From Narthecium ossifragum (lineage: Eukaryota; Streptophyta; Magnoliopsida; Dioscoreales; Nartheciaceae): a stretch of 64,000 nucleotides of DNA. Positions 55,996 to 64,000 of the stretch are shown here, piece by piece. Position 1 is the first letter of the stretch. Every line of letters starts with the position of its first letter. The stretch spans positions 10,418,779-10,482,778 of the forward strand of contig OY986971.1 in assembly GCA_963920575.1 (NCBI GenBank), read 5' to 3'. The notes beneath the pieces were generated by a model. That model did no database searches, was not told where the DNA came from, and saw only the letters and a list, made by a program, of their open reading frames with translations. The translations under genes and the position numbers were made by a program.

Positions 55996-56565
55996 CAGGC
56001 ACACCCTCTGCCCTAGGATGAAACGATGACACTAGCTGCACCCTCAGCTCCTGGCTCGAGGCCGACACGTATCATCGATATCGACTGAATACTACAATCC
56101 AACCTAGACCATGCTACCCGCCACGGTCCTAAAGCTAAATCCAAGCAACCCGAAAGCCTGGGATCGGCGATCAACCCATCGCCCTATCCTTATGCATCTA
56201 ATGCACAGTCAAAATGCATGCTATGTACACACGCAGGGGAAACAGATAAACATGCAACATATGTGATGATATTAAACAAGGTCTGGACTCGGCCCGTAGC
56301 CGACCCAAGGTGGTGAACAGGTAAACAAGCCAAGGAGCTACTGCAGTGGTATCACCACCAACTGCCAGCCAGTTCGTAGAGAAAACCTACAACAGGAAGC
56401 AACCCCAACAAAAATCCACTGATAATAGCATGCATGATTCCTAACATCATTGGTTATCTATCATGAAAAAAATCCGATCAAAGAACCATGAAAAAACATT
56501 ATTCAAGGCTGGTGGTCGATGTCACGGTTGACGGTGGAGGAGTAAAGGTTGACGGTCGATCAAGG
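55996..56565 (-). repeat. Minus-strand Tekay-like LTR, continuation of the split copy
   Basis: This continues the LTR cut at 38506. On the minus strand it shows the perfect GGCGAT/ATCGCC hairpin (56166-56183), 'tagatgcataaggataggg', and the 'gataaccaatgatgttaggaatcatgcatg' region. The far end, about 56510-56565, holds GGTCGA words. Beyond it the sequence switches to an Athila-like gag fragment, so the promoter part of this LTR is missing. Confidence 0.8.
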
Positions 56566-56957
56566 GATCACTTACCTTTGTTCAAGATGAAGATGAAATT
56601 ATTCCCCATAATTAAAACTGAGAAATTTCAGACTGAAATACTTACCTTTGTTCAAGATGAAGATGAGTCTTTTCATGATGCATGGGATAGATTTAAAGAC
56701 CTTTTAAGAAAATGTCCCCATCATGATATTAATAAGTGGGAATTAACCCATAAGTTTTATAGAGGCCTTAATGAAAGATGTAAAACTAGGGTTGAAGCTT
56801 GTCATGGGGGTCTTCTTTTAGACAAAGATGATTATGAGCTCTAGAACCTTTATGAACAAATCTCCATCGATTCCCAACAACAATATACAAATCCTAGGAG
56901 TCGGCCTACACCTAAAGGAACCTTTGAACTTTCTGGATTAGAAATCATTGTTGCCCA
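56566..56957 (+). pseudogene. Athila-like gag fragment
   Basis: The frame reads FHDAWDRFKDLLRKCPHHD, FYRGLNERCK and VEACHGG, closely matching 46609-46900 of the Athila-like element but with clear differences, so it comes from another copy. A stop lies at 56842 (TAG). A short direct repeat, CTTACCTTTGTTCAAGATGA, occurs at 56571 and 56641. It is cut at 56957 by the Tekay-like insertion. Confidence 0.8.
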
Positions 56958-57168
56958 TGTGAGGACCCGTCCCTCTACTCCTGTCGCTCGTCGTGGACCG
57001 CAAGGGCAATTTGGTAAATTGCGCCTTGTCGGCTTGTTTCACACTCGCGTGTGCACACACTGACCATGTTTGTGATAATGTTTGGCTAGAATGGTCAGTG
57101 GGACCCGGGATCAAAAGATCCGGGCTTTGGCTTAAGTTTTAGCCCAAGCCTAGCTTCTTGCGAAAGAG

Positions 57169-57391
57169 GGATCGATCCATCCTTGCTAGAAGGATCGATC
57201 ACTCAATGTCAGGAAGTCGGATCGTTGAGAAGGATCGATCGGTCACTTGGGACGGATCGATCGGACTCGGAGAAGGATCGATCGATCTCCTGGGCTGGAT
57301 CGATCGTTCTCTTGGCTGGATCGATCGTTCTCTTGGTTGGATCGATCGGTCTCTTGGGCTGGATCGATCGCACCTCTTGGACGGATCGATC
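57169..57391 (+). repeat. Family C phased GATCGATC array upstream of the TATA box
   Basis: Ten GATCGATC words start at 57170, 57193, 57233, 57255, 57276, 57298, 57319, 57340, 57362 and 57384. The last eight are spaced 22, 21, 22, 21, 21, 22 and 22 bp, two turns of B-DNA. The spacers share TCTCTTGG. The array ends 22 bp before the TATA box. Confidence 0.92.
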
Positions 57392-57412
57392 CTGCTTAGT
57401 TGGTTCATTTGC

Positions 57413-57419
57413 CTATAAA
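57413..57419 (+). promoter_or_regulatory. TATA box of LTR family C
   Basis: CTATAAA, directly downstream of the phased array; transcription would start near 57445. Confidence 0.75.
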
Positions 57420-57546
57420 GCAGACAAAACCTTCTTCCTTGAATCTCTTTGGAAAACCGGATTCTTGGGCTGAGAATTCCTGAATTTCGAAGAGTTTGTG
57501 GACGATCCAAGGCCTAGCAGCTGGGATTGAAGCTGCTATTGCTTAG

Positions 57547-59008
57547 GTAGGTATCCTACCTACATTCATCTCGGGTTTTTGGAAGTTTTTCCGGCTATTG
57601 GTGTTCTTTTGCTTAGATCTTGTTGTATACTTGTTAGATTGTAGTATTTCCGCCGGTTTTGGACTTGTGATCCTTCGTACTACTAGATCCCCAAGGTTTT
57701 GTGGGATTTGGTGGAGTTTTCCGACGGTATTTCTCGCCGTCGGTTTACCGGAGAACCCAACGCGATCGATCCGTCTGTGGGATGGATCGATCCCTCCTTG
57801 TTGGTCATGTTGACCCGAGCAGGATCGATCGGTCACGGGTGAGGACGATTGATGCCGCTGCCTTGGGTAGCATGGGATTCCCTCATCGCGAGTTGGATCG
57901 ATCTCCCCTCGGGGGACGGATCGATCCTCCTTGGCACGGTAGTGAGGATGTTCCCTATCACGAGTCGGATCGATCGTCCGGGGAGGACGGATCGATCGGA
58001 CTCAGCGCGATAGGGAGAGTTTGCTTTCTGTCATTAGAGGGATCGATCCTTCCTTGAGGGAGGGATCGATCCATCTGCGACAGAGAGAGAATTTCCCTTT
58101 TTGTTTTGCTCGTGGGGCTTTGCATGTACCGCTTTCTTTAGTGTCTTATACCTGGTACATATGTTTAAGCATGTTAGCCCTATAATAGGGCAGTGGTGAA
58201 CCGGGGGAGTGATGACTCTCGGGATGTTTAGAATAAACGGGTGGGTAGCCCTACAGCTTTCCTTAGCCTTGCATGTCGGTGTGCACCGAGGGCTTTATCT
58301 GTGTTATCTGTGAGCTGTTGTTTGCGGGGCTGCTTCCCGATGCAGGTGTTGTGGTAGACTGCTGGCAGTTAGTGGTTGTACCACTGCAGCAGCTCCTAGA
58401 CCTTAATTACTTGTTCATCACCCCGGGCCGGTAGGGTGCCGTGCCCAGACCTTGTTATTTATATCATCACATACTGTTGCATGATTACATGTATTATCCT
58501 GCGCATATTCATAGCATGCATTGTGTTGTGCATTTGTTGCATCTGTGTAGGGCGCTGGCGGTGGGTTGACCGCCGATCCGGGGTTTTGGGTAGCCCGGAT
58601 CTAGCTCTAGGACTGTTGTGGGTTGCTTGGTCTAGGACTCGATTTTGTAGTATTTAGTCGTTTTCGATGATAGAGTTAGATGACCTGAATACATGTTATT
58701 TGATGTTTAAAGGTCGTGTCTGCCTCGAGCCAGATATTATGGGTGCAACCGGTGTCGATTCTTGTTCTTGGGGGCCGTCGGAGGAGTCCAGCCCATGCAG
58801 TGTCTGTTCCTGCCCGCACTAGGTGTATCCAGGATGGGCCCAGTCCCTTGGGGTGACCATGGTTGGGTATGCCTAGGAACACCGGCAAAGGGTTACACCC
58901 AAGTCTTGCTTGAGGGCGATACTGTTGTGTTCCCTCCCTTTGTGAGTGTCATAGTGTAGTGTCCCTACTGAGCTTAGTGCTCACTCCTACTCGGGTTGCG
59001 TTTTGCAG
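57547..59008 (+). other. Putative leader intron inside LTR C
   Basis: AG/GTAGGT at 57546-57551 fits a plant 5' splice site; TTTTGCAG/GT ending 59008 fits a 3' splice site, preceded by CTGAGC and CTCAC stretches usable as a branch region. Both sites sit at matching places in families A, B and D (donor) and A, B and E (acceptor). It would shorten a very long 5' leader before gag. Splicing is inferred from sequence only. Confidence 0.45.
57764..58071 (+). repeat. Family C paired-word hairpins downstream of the TATA box
   Basis: GATCGATC words start at 57764, 57785, 57823, 57896, 57919, 57968, 57990, 58041 and 58064. Four pairs are 21-23 bp apart. In three of them (57896/57919, 57968/57990, 58041/58064) the spacer is also self-complementary, giving stems of about 13-14 bp with loops of 3-5 nt. 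Confidence 0.88.
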
Positions 59009-59351
59009 GTGCTGACACTAGCTTTTCTTCAGTCGCCCCTACCGGGCCGGTGTTTGGTGACGTGGCGGCGTCTGGCGGTACTTGAGGAGCGACGATCTAT
59101 GTTTTTACCTTTTGTTATAGATAGTATCCTATGGGAGTGATAAATGTATAATTTCCCTGTTTGAGGATTGTATATAAATATCCAGTTCAGTCTTTGAGTT
59201 TGGGAATGATTGTATAATACAGGATAATTATGACTTGCTAGGGTAACCACTACGATTAGAGGGAAACCTCGCCAAAATTTCCGCAGTAGGTTAGGTTCCG
59301 GTTCCCGTCGCCCGGCCCGGTTGGGCCTACGCGGGTCGGGGCGCGACAGCT

Positions 59352-59363
59352 TGGTATCAGAGC
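59352..59363 (+). promoter_or_regulatory. Primer binding site (initiator Met tRNA type)
   Basis: TGGTATCAGAGC, 3 nt after the 5' LTR. Intact. Confidence 0.93.
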
Positions 59364-59550
59364 ATAGGTTATAAATCCCAGGGAGTAGGATCAATATTCG
59401 GTTGAGATTGAGCGTGGAATGGGCTAGTTCTATGTCTAGAACATCCGTGCATGCTCTCTTTGTGTTGTGTATGTCTTCCGCTTTTATTGTTGTGTTGTTT
59501 GTTTTGTCGTTCTGACGAGTGAAAGCTCGTTTGTTGTTGGTGATCGTGCA

Positions 59551-60331
59551 GATGTCGGGAGCTCGCGGCCGACCTCCGATTGCCAGTCGGGGTGGGGCAT
59601 GACCTGGTCGACCCGCCCGACCGGACAGGACTGCTCCTGTCAGGGTGGCCCAGGCTAGACGGACTGTACCATCACCAGCAGCGGTTTCGGTCGCAGAGGC
59701 AGAGGTCTTCCTCGCCGAGGAGGAGGCCTCTGTTCCTGTTGACGGGCGGGCCTCGGTGGCTATCACGATGGCTTTCCAACGGCTGAACCCGCCTAGGTTC
59801 AGCGGTACGTCTGGAGATCCGACCGCAGCGGATGATTGGCTCGACGGAGTCTCGCGCGTCCTGGATGCTCTCTTCGTCGAGGACGACCGGGTTCGGGTCA
59901 CCCTCGCAGCGTTCCAGCTCGATGGAGACGCTCTTGACTGGTGGCGCACCGCCCAGCACACCAGTGACGGAGTGGTACCACTGTGGGAGGTGTTCAGGGC
60001 GATGTTCTTGGACGTGCACTTCCCAGCGAGTGCACGTGACGCCCTGACCCGCGAGTACCAGTCCCTCTTGCAGGGTACTCGCTCAGTTCAGCAGTATGCC
60101 TCCAGGTTCAGACACCTTGTTCGGTTTGCGGGGGCAGTTGCAGCAGATCAGACTGCTAGGGTGCGTCAGTTCGAGTTGGGACTTCGGCCAGAGATCCGGC
60201 GGCAGACCAGCTCACACTGCTTCCAGTCGTACTCGGTGATCCTGAACTGCGCCTTGTCAGTAGAAGCTCAGTTGCGGGACGACAGGTGCCTGGCAGTTCC
60301 ACCGGCACCCCTCACGAGTACGCAGCAGTGA
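59551..60331 (+). pseudogene. Tekay-like gag, capsid part
   Basis: A likely ATG at 59551 (MSGARGRPP) runs to a TGA at 59599. The same frame continues to the stop at 60329, with RTVPSPAAV, then RFSGTSGDPTAADDWLDG, RVLDALFVEDD, GDALDWWRTAQ and FELGLRPEIRR, a Retrotrans_gag domain. About 225 codons are uninterrupted after the early stop. Gag would form the particle core. The next part, with the zinc knuckle, is in another frame, so a frameshift lies near 60330-60370. Confidence 0.9.
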
Positions 60332-60367
60332 CCCCAGGGCAGAGGGTGGGTTCGGTAGGGGGCGGCC

Positions 60368-60754
60368 ATGGCGTCAGCGACCCTTTCAGCAGTCGCAGCG
60401 TGCACAGCGGTACCACCAGCCCCGTTTCTGCTGACGGCCGGTTTATCTGGGCAGGCTTCGTCAGGGGGAGGCCAGGGACGGCAGCCTGGCGGCGCGTCAC
60501 CCACTTGCTTCCACTGCGGGCAGCCGGGGCACTACCGTATAGACTGTCCTTCGCGAGGAGCGCAGAGCTCTATGCCGCAAGGCATTAGAGGCGGAGGGTC
60601 CAGTGCCTGGCAGGGGAGCGGAGGTGGACGCGGGCCGGGGTATCCCAGAGGCAGAGGCGGCCAGCGGGGGCAGGTGTTTGCCCTCCCGGTTCTCGAGCGA
60701 CAGGACACCGTCCAGCTATATCAGCCGCCACCGCAGTACCAGCAGCCGTTATAG
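60368..60754 (+). pseudogene. Tekay-like gag C-terminus with CCHC zinc knuckle
   Basis: The motif CFHCGQPGHYRIDC (CX2CX4HX4C) lies at 60506-60547 and binds nucleic acid in gag proteins. A Gly/Arg/Gln-rich tail follows. The frame ends at 60752 (TAG) in a CAG-rich stretch where further TAGs occur, likely from CAG. Confidence 0.88.
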
Positions 60755-60841
60755 TGCTAGCAGTTGCAGCAGTACCAGCAGTACCAGCAGCCGCAGCAGT
60801 ACCAGCGGGCCACGACAGAGCCATCCGTCCTCAGAGGTATC

Positions 60842-61200
60842 TTTCAGCTTTCTAGTTCCTTAGTAGATGTGCTGATAGATTGATGGGCGTCTCACTCCTA
60901 CATTGCTAGCATGTGCATGGCATCGCTAGGGTTAGAGACGAGTCGGCTAGAGGTGGCACAGTCTGTAGACTCACCGATCGGCGGGGCAGTCAGGGTAGAC
61001 CGGGTTTGCCGATCGTGTTCGTTGGAGGTTGGAGGCCTCCGGGTCTGTCTAGACCTGCGGGTACTAGACATGACGAGCTTTGATGTGATACTCGGTATAG
61101 ACTGGTTGGCAGTATACCGGGCCGTCATCGACTGTGGTCGTCGGAGGGTGGTTGCTTGGACACCCAACGGGACACGGTTTGTGTTGTTGGGGGATCGGTT
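60842..61200 (+). pseudogene. Tekay-like protease
   Basis: The retropepsin active-site Asp is at 60878-60880, but the next codon is a stop (TGA 60881-60883) and the following one is Trp, so the usual Asp-Ser-Gly core is destroyed. Downstream the domain continues with ASHSYIA, then VILGIDWL near 61090, the conserved second motif. The protein would be inactive. Confidence 0.85.
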
Positions 61201-61379
61201 CTCCGTTGATTCCTTTGCTTGTGGTGTCGGGAGGCGTGGCAGCGAGCTGTCAGCCTTGTTGGCCAGCCTGTCCCTGTCCGGTTCTGAGGGAGTGCAGCAG
61301 AACAGTTTTCCCAGGATCGTGTGCGACTACACCGACGTGTTTCCCGAGGTGTTGCCAGGGCTTCCACCACCCATAAAGG

Positions 61380-62200
61380 TCGATTTTGAGATCGACCTAG
61401 TACCAGGTACCACACCGATCTCTTTCCTAGCTTTCAGGATGGCACCAGCAGAGCAGAGTGAGTTGAGGACCCAGCTAGACGAGCTTACCAGCAGAGGCTT
61501 CATCCATCCTAGCATGTCTCCCTTGGGGGCGCCAGTGTTGTTCGCAAAGAAGAAGGATGGTACCCTTCGACTTTGCATAGACTACAGGCGGCTCAACAGG
61601 GTGACGGTGAAGAACAGGTATCCGATGCCGCGGATCGACGACCTATTTTACTAGTTGCGAGGAACTTCGGTGTTCTCGAAGATCGATCTCCGCACCGGCT
61701 ACCACCAGTTGAGGGTTCGGGATTGCGACATCCCGAAGACGGCATTTCGGACTCGGTACGGCCTGTACGAGTTCGTGGTAATGCCGCTTGGGTTGACGAG
61801 CGCACCAGCAGCGTTCATGGACCTCATGCAGAGGATCTTCCGGCCTTTCCTAGACGAGTTCGTGGTGGTGTTCGACGACGACATTCTCATCTACTCTCGG
61901 TTAGAGGCGGAGCACGAGTGACACTTGGCGACAGTGTTGCAGTTACTTCGGGAGCATCGCCTTTATACCAAGGCTTCGAAGTGTGAGTTCTGGCTTACAC
62001 AGGTGGGGTTCCTTGGACACGTGGTGTCGGCAGCAGGGATCTCAGTCGACCCCGCCAAGGTCGAGGCAGTAGTACAGTGGCAGAGACCGAGGACAGTGTT
62101 CGAGGTCCGCAGTTTCCTGGGCTTGGCGGGGTACTACAGGCGGTTCGTGCGGGACTTCTCCAGAGTCGCCGGGCCATTGACCAGGCTGACTCAGAAGGCC
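61380..62200 (+). pseudogene. Tekay-like reverse transcriptase
   Basis: [19 protein letters not shown] is near 61530-61590. [11 protein letters not shown] (first catalytic Asp) lies just after a TAG stop at 61652. [12 protein letters not shown] is near 61780. The active-site box reads FDDD at 61871-61882, where this group usually has an aliphatic residue before the Asp pair; both Asp residues are present. A TGA stop follows at 61919. The thumb and connection continue with GFLGHVVS and [13 protein letters not shown]. Two stops make it non-coding. Confidence 0.92.
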
Positions 62201-62931
62201 GTCCCGTTCGTGTGGGATGATGCTAGTGAGCGAGCCTTCGTGGAGCTGACGACCAGGTTGACTAGTGCACTGGTGCTGATCGACCCCGAGCGAGGCATTG
62301 GTTACAGTGTCTACTGCGATGCTAGCGGCGAGGGTTTGGGGTGTGTCCTCATGCAGGAGGGCCACGCAGTTTCCTATGGTTCTCGCCAGCTGAAGAACCA
62401 TGAGAGGAACTACCCGACCCATGACTTGGAGCTAGCAGCGGTAGTCTTCGCCCTAAAGACCTGGCGTCACTACCTCACTACCTCTATGGCGAGAAGTTTT
62501 CTGTCTTCATGGATCATAAGAGCTTGAGGCACGTTTTCACCCAACGTGACCTCAACCTGAGGCAGCGACGCTGGATAGAGCTACTGGAGGACTACGACTT
62601 TGAGTTGCATTACCATCCTGGTAAGGCAAACGTCGTAGCATACGCGCTGAGCAGACAAGTGAGAGACACCAAAGCAACAGTTGCAGGGTTGTCAGCGCGG
62701 CAGTGGCATGCTCTAGAGATGGCGGGCCAGTTGGGGCTCGAGTTTGAGGATTGGGGATCCAGCAGCTTCCTCTACGCAGTGCAGTGTATGCCAGCAGTTC
62801 TAGCTAGAGTGTTAGAGGCACAGCACAGTGACCCAGAGCTCGAGGAGTTACGCACAGCGCGGGCACAGAGGGCGCAGACGGAGATTAGGCAGTATCGCCA
62901 GACGGAGGGCTACGGTTTCGAGGCAGAGTAG
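62200..62931 (+). pseudogene. Tekay-like RNase H
   Basis: [13 protein letters not shown] near 62310 holds the first acidic residue and [16 protein letters not shown] the Glu region. A perfect 8-bp duplication of CACTACCT (62468-62475 and 62476-62483) shifts the frame, after which [10 protein letters not shown] and [15 protein letters not shown] follow. In the last motif the expected catalytic Asp is a Tyr (TAC). The frame ends at a TAG at 62929, before the integrase zinc domain. Confidence 0.88.
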
Positions 62932-64000
62932 CCGTTCCAGCAGATCCAGTTCTTCAAGACGACGTCCTACGAGAGTTCCACCACTCTCGCTTTGCAGTTC
63001 ATCCCGGCGGCACCAAGATGTACCAGGATCTTCAGTGGCAGTTCTGGTGGCGCGGGATGAAGAGGGCAGTGACGGAGTTCGTATCTCGCTACCTTACCTG
63101 TCAGAAGGTCAAGGCAAAGCACCAGCGGACTCCGAGGTTACTTCAGCCGCTTCCACTAGCTGAGTGGAAGTCGGAGCACATCATGATGGACTTTGTGACC
63201 GGGCTACCGAGATCGCCTAGGGGGAATGACGCGATTTGGGTCATCGTTGATCGATTGACCAAATCGGCATACTTCCTGCCTATGCGGACGACAGACTCGA
63301 CTGACAGGTTGGGCAGTTTGTACGTCAGAGAGGTAGTCAGGCTGCACGGGGTTCCAGTTTCTATAGTGTCAGACCGTGACCCCAGGTTCACCAACAGGTT
63401 ATGGCGGGGCTTTCAGGAGGCAGTTGGCACACTCCTAACCTTCAGTATGGCGTTCCATCCGCAGACAGACGGGCAGTCAAAGCTGACGATCCAGATCTTG
63501 GAGGACATGCTGAGAGCATGTGTCCTCGACGCAGGAGGCAGTTGTGAGGAGCACGTTCCCTTGGTGGAGTTCGCCTACAACAACAGCTACCAGTCCAGTC
63601 TTGGAGTAGCACCTTTCGAGGCGTTGTACGGGAGGCCGTGTCGTTCCCCAGTTTGCTGGACAGAGGTTGGAGAGGCGTCACTCACCGGTCCAGACATCGT
63701 CAGGAGGTCGTCAGATAGGTTAGTGCAGATCAGGCAGAGGCTTCTGACGGCTCAGAGCCGGCAGAAGAGCTATGCAGATAAGAGGTTTTGTCAGGTTTGG
63801 CAGCGGGGGCAAGTTGGCTCCGAGGTTCGTCGGGCCGTTTGAGATCCTAGAGAGGGTCGGTGAGGTAGTCTACTGCTTTGACCTTCCTCAGCACATGTCT
63901 GCTGTGCACCCAACTTTTCACGTGTCGATGCTGAGGAAGTACCACCCCGACCCATTGCATGTCATCAGAGTGGATGACATCGAGCTTGAGTCAGACGCGA
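62932..64000 (+). pseudogene. Tekay-like integrase, C-terminus beyond the window
   Basis: The zinc-binding HHCC part is split by a frameshift near 63018. The core has MMDFVTGLP (Asp at 63189) and VSDRDPRF (Asp 119 of the frame). At the position of the catalytic Glu, 36 residues later, the codon is AAG, Lys (63480-63482), so the DDE triad is broken. The main frame ends at 63840 after a shift near 63790. The other frame continues with GPFEILERVG and FHVSMLRKYHPDP, the GPY/F module of chromoviruses. The window ends before a chromodomain could appear. Confidence 0.92.

Larger units (their letters stand above)
56958..59348 (+). repeat. Tekay-like LTR, family C (5' LTR)
   Basis: TGTGAGGACC to GGGGCGCGACA, 2391 bp, followed by a PBS. 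Landmarks: phased word array 57169-57391, TATA 57413, donor-like AG/GTAGGT at 57547, hairpin words 57764-58071, GGCGGT/ACCGCC hairpin 58557-58574, acceptor-like TTTTGCAG ending 59008. Confidence 0.95.
56958..64000 (+). mobile_element. Tekay-like chromovirus, 5' LTR and gag-pol (runs off the right edge)
   Basis: The 5' LTR (56958-59348), Met-tRNA PBS, gag with zinc knuckle, protease, RT, RNase H and integrase are in Ty3/gypsy order. The integrase has a GPF-ERVG type C-terminus (63830-63900) and then FHVSMLRKY, typical of chromoviruses of the Tekay/Del group. The 3' LTR and any chromodomain lie beyond the window. Several stops, a frameshifting 8-bp duplication and altered catalytic residues make it inactive. 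Left flank is GCCCA; the right flank is not visible. Confidence 0.92.

Noticed and set aside
57169..57391. CRISPR-like regular array
   Set aside because: Eukaryotic LTR context, 8-10-bp self-complementary units and similar spacers; no cas genes. It is a promoter repeat.

Overview
The window is plant nuclear DNA, almost certainly from an angiosperm with a large, repeat-rich genome. It carries Ty3/gypsy chromovirus (Tekay/Del-like) and Athila-like retrotransposons, an L1-type LINE with a C-terminal RNase H domain, a CACTA transposon and Helitrons. I cannot name the species. I found no intact host gene, tRNA or rRNA; every convincing coding stretch belongs to a transposable element and nearly all are broken.

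Layout. 1-1509 is the minus-strand 5' part of a Tekay-like LTR, running off the left edge. 1510-2741 and 2742-3306 are LTR remnants. 3422-16402 is a CACTA element of about 13 kb with CACTACAAGAAA ends and a 3-bp TGT target duplication. It contains a solo LTR (5634-8016), broken transposase exons, and a TIR element (9100-13158) that is itself split by a Helitron (9458-12943). 16890-25810 is a LINE split by two more solo LTRs (17142-19556 and 20370-22805). 26051-27985 is a truncated Tekay-like element. 28442 starts a second Helitron, split by a fourth solo LTR (28653-31104). 31105-35042 is mostly unrecognised. 35043-37906 is a 5' LTR, PBS and partial gag. 38507-55995 is an Athila-like element with three LTRs: a non-autonomous unit and a gag-pol unit share the middle LTR. 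It splits an older minus-strand LTR (37907-38506 plus 55996-56565). 56958-64000 is a Tekay-like element with 5' LTR and gag-pol, running off the right edge.

The most interesting signal is a set of short self-complementary DNA words that sit in the same two places of every Tekay-like LTR: just upstream of the TATA box, and about 300-800 bp downstream of it. The word differs by LTR family: GGTCGACC/GATCGACC (A), AATGATCGATCATT (B), GGATCGATCC (C), AAGATCGATCTT (D). In the downstream cluster the words often come as pairs forming near-perfect hairpins; upstream of the TATA box in family C they are phased every 21-22 bp. The same GGTCGACC cassette, with collinear flanking sequence, occurs in the leader and 3' region of the unrelated Athila-like element. 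The downstream cluster lies inside what looks like a conserved intron of the LTR leader, with other conserved hairpins, one showing compensatory changes. My working idea is a family-specific cis-acting code, for example genomic RNA dimerisation or packaging, or binding of a family-specific regulator. The arrangement is visible in the sequence; the function is inference.

How the parts relate: intact PBS sites (initiator-Met type for Tekay-like elements, Asp type for Athila), TATA boxes and polypurine tracts show how these elements once copied themselves. Stop codons, frameshifts and lost catalytic residues show that the copies here are dead.
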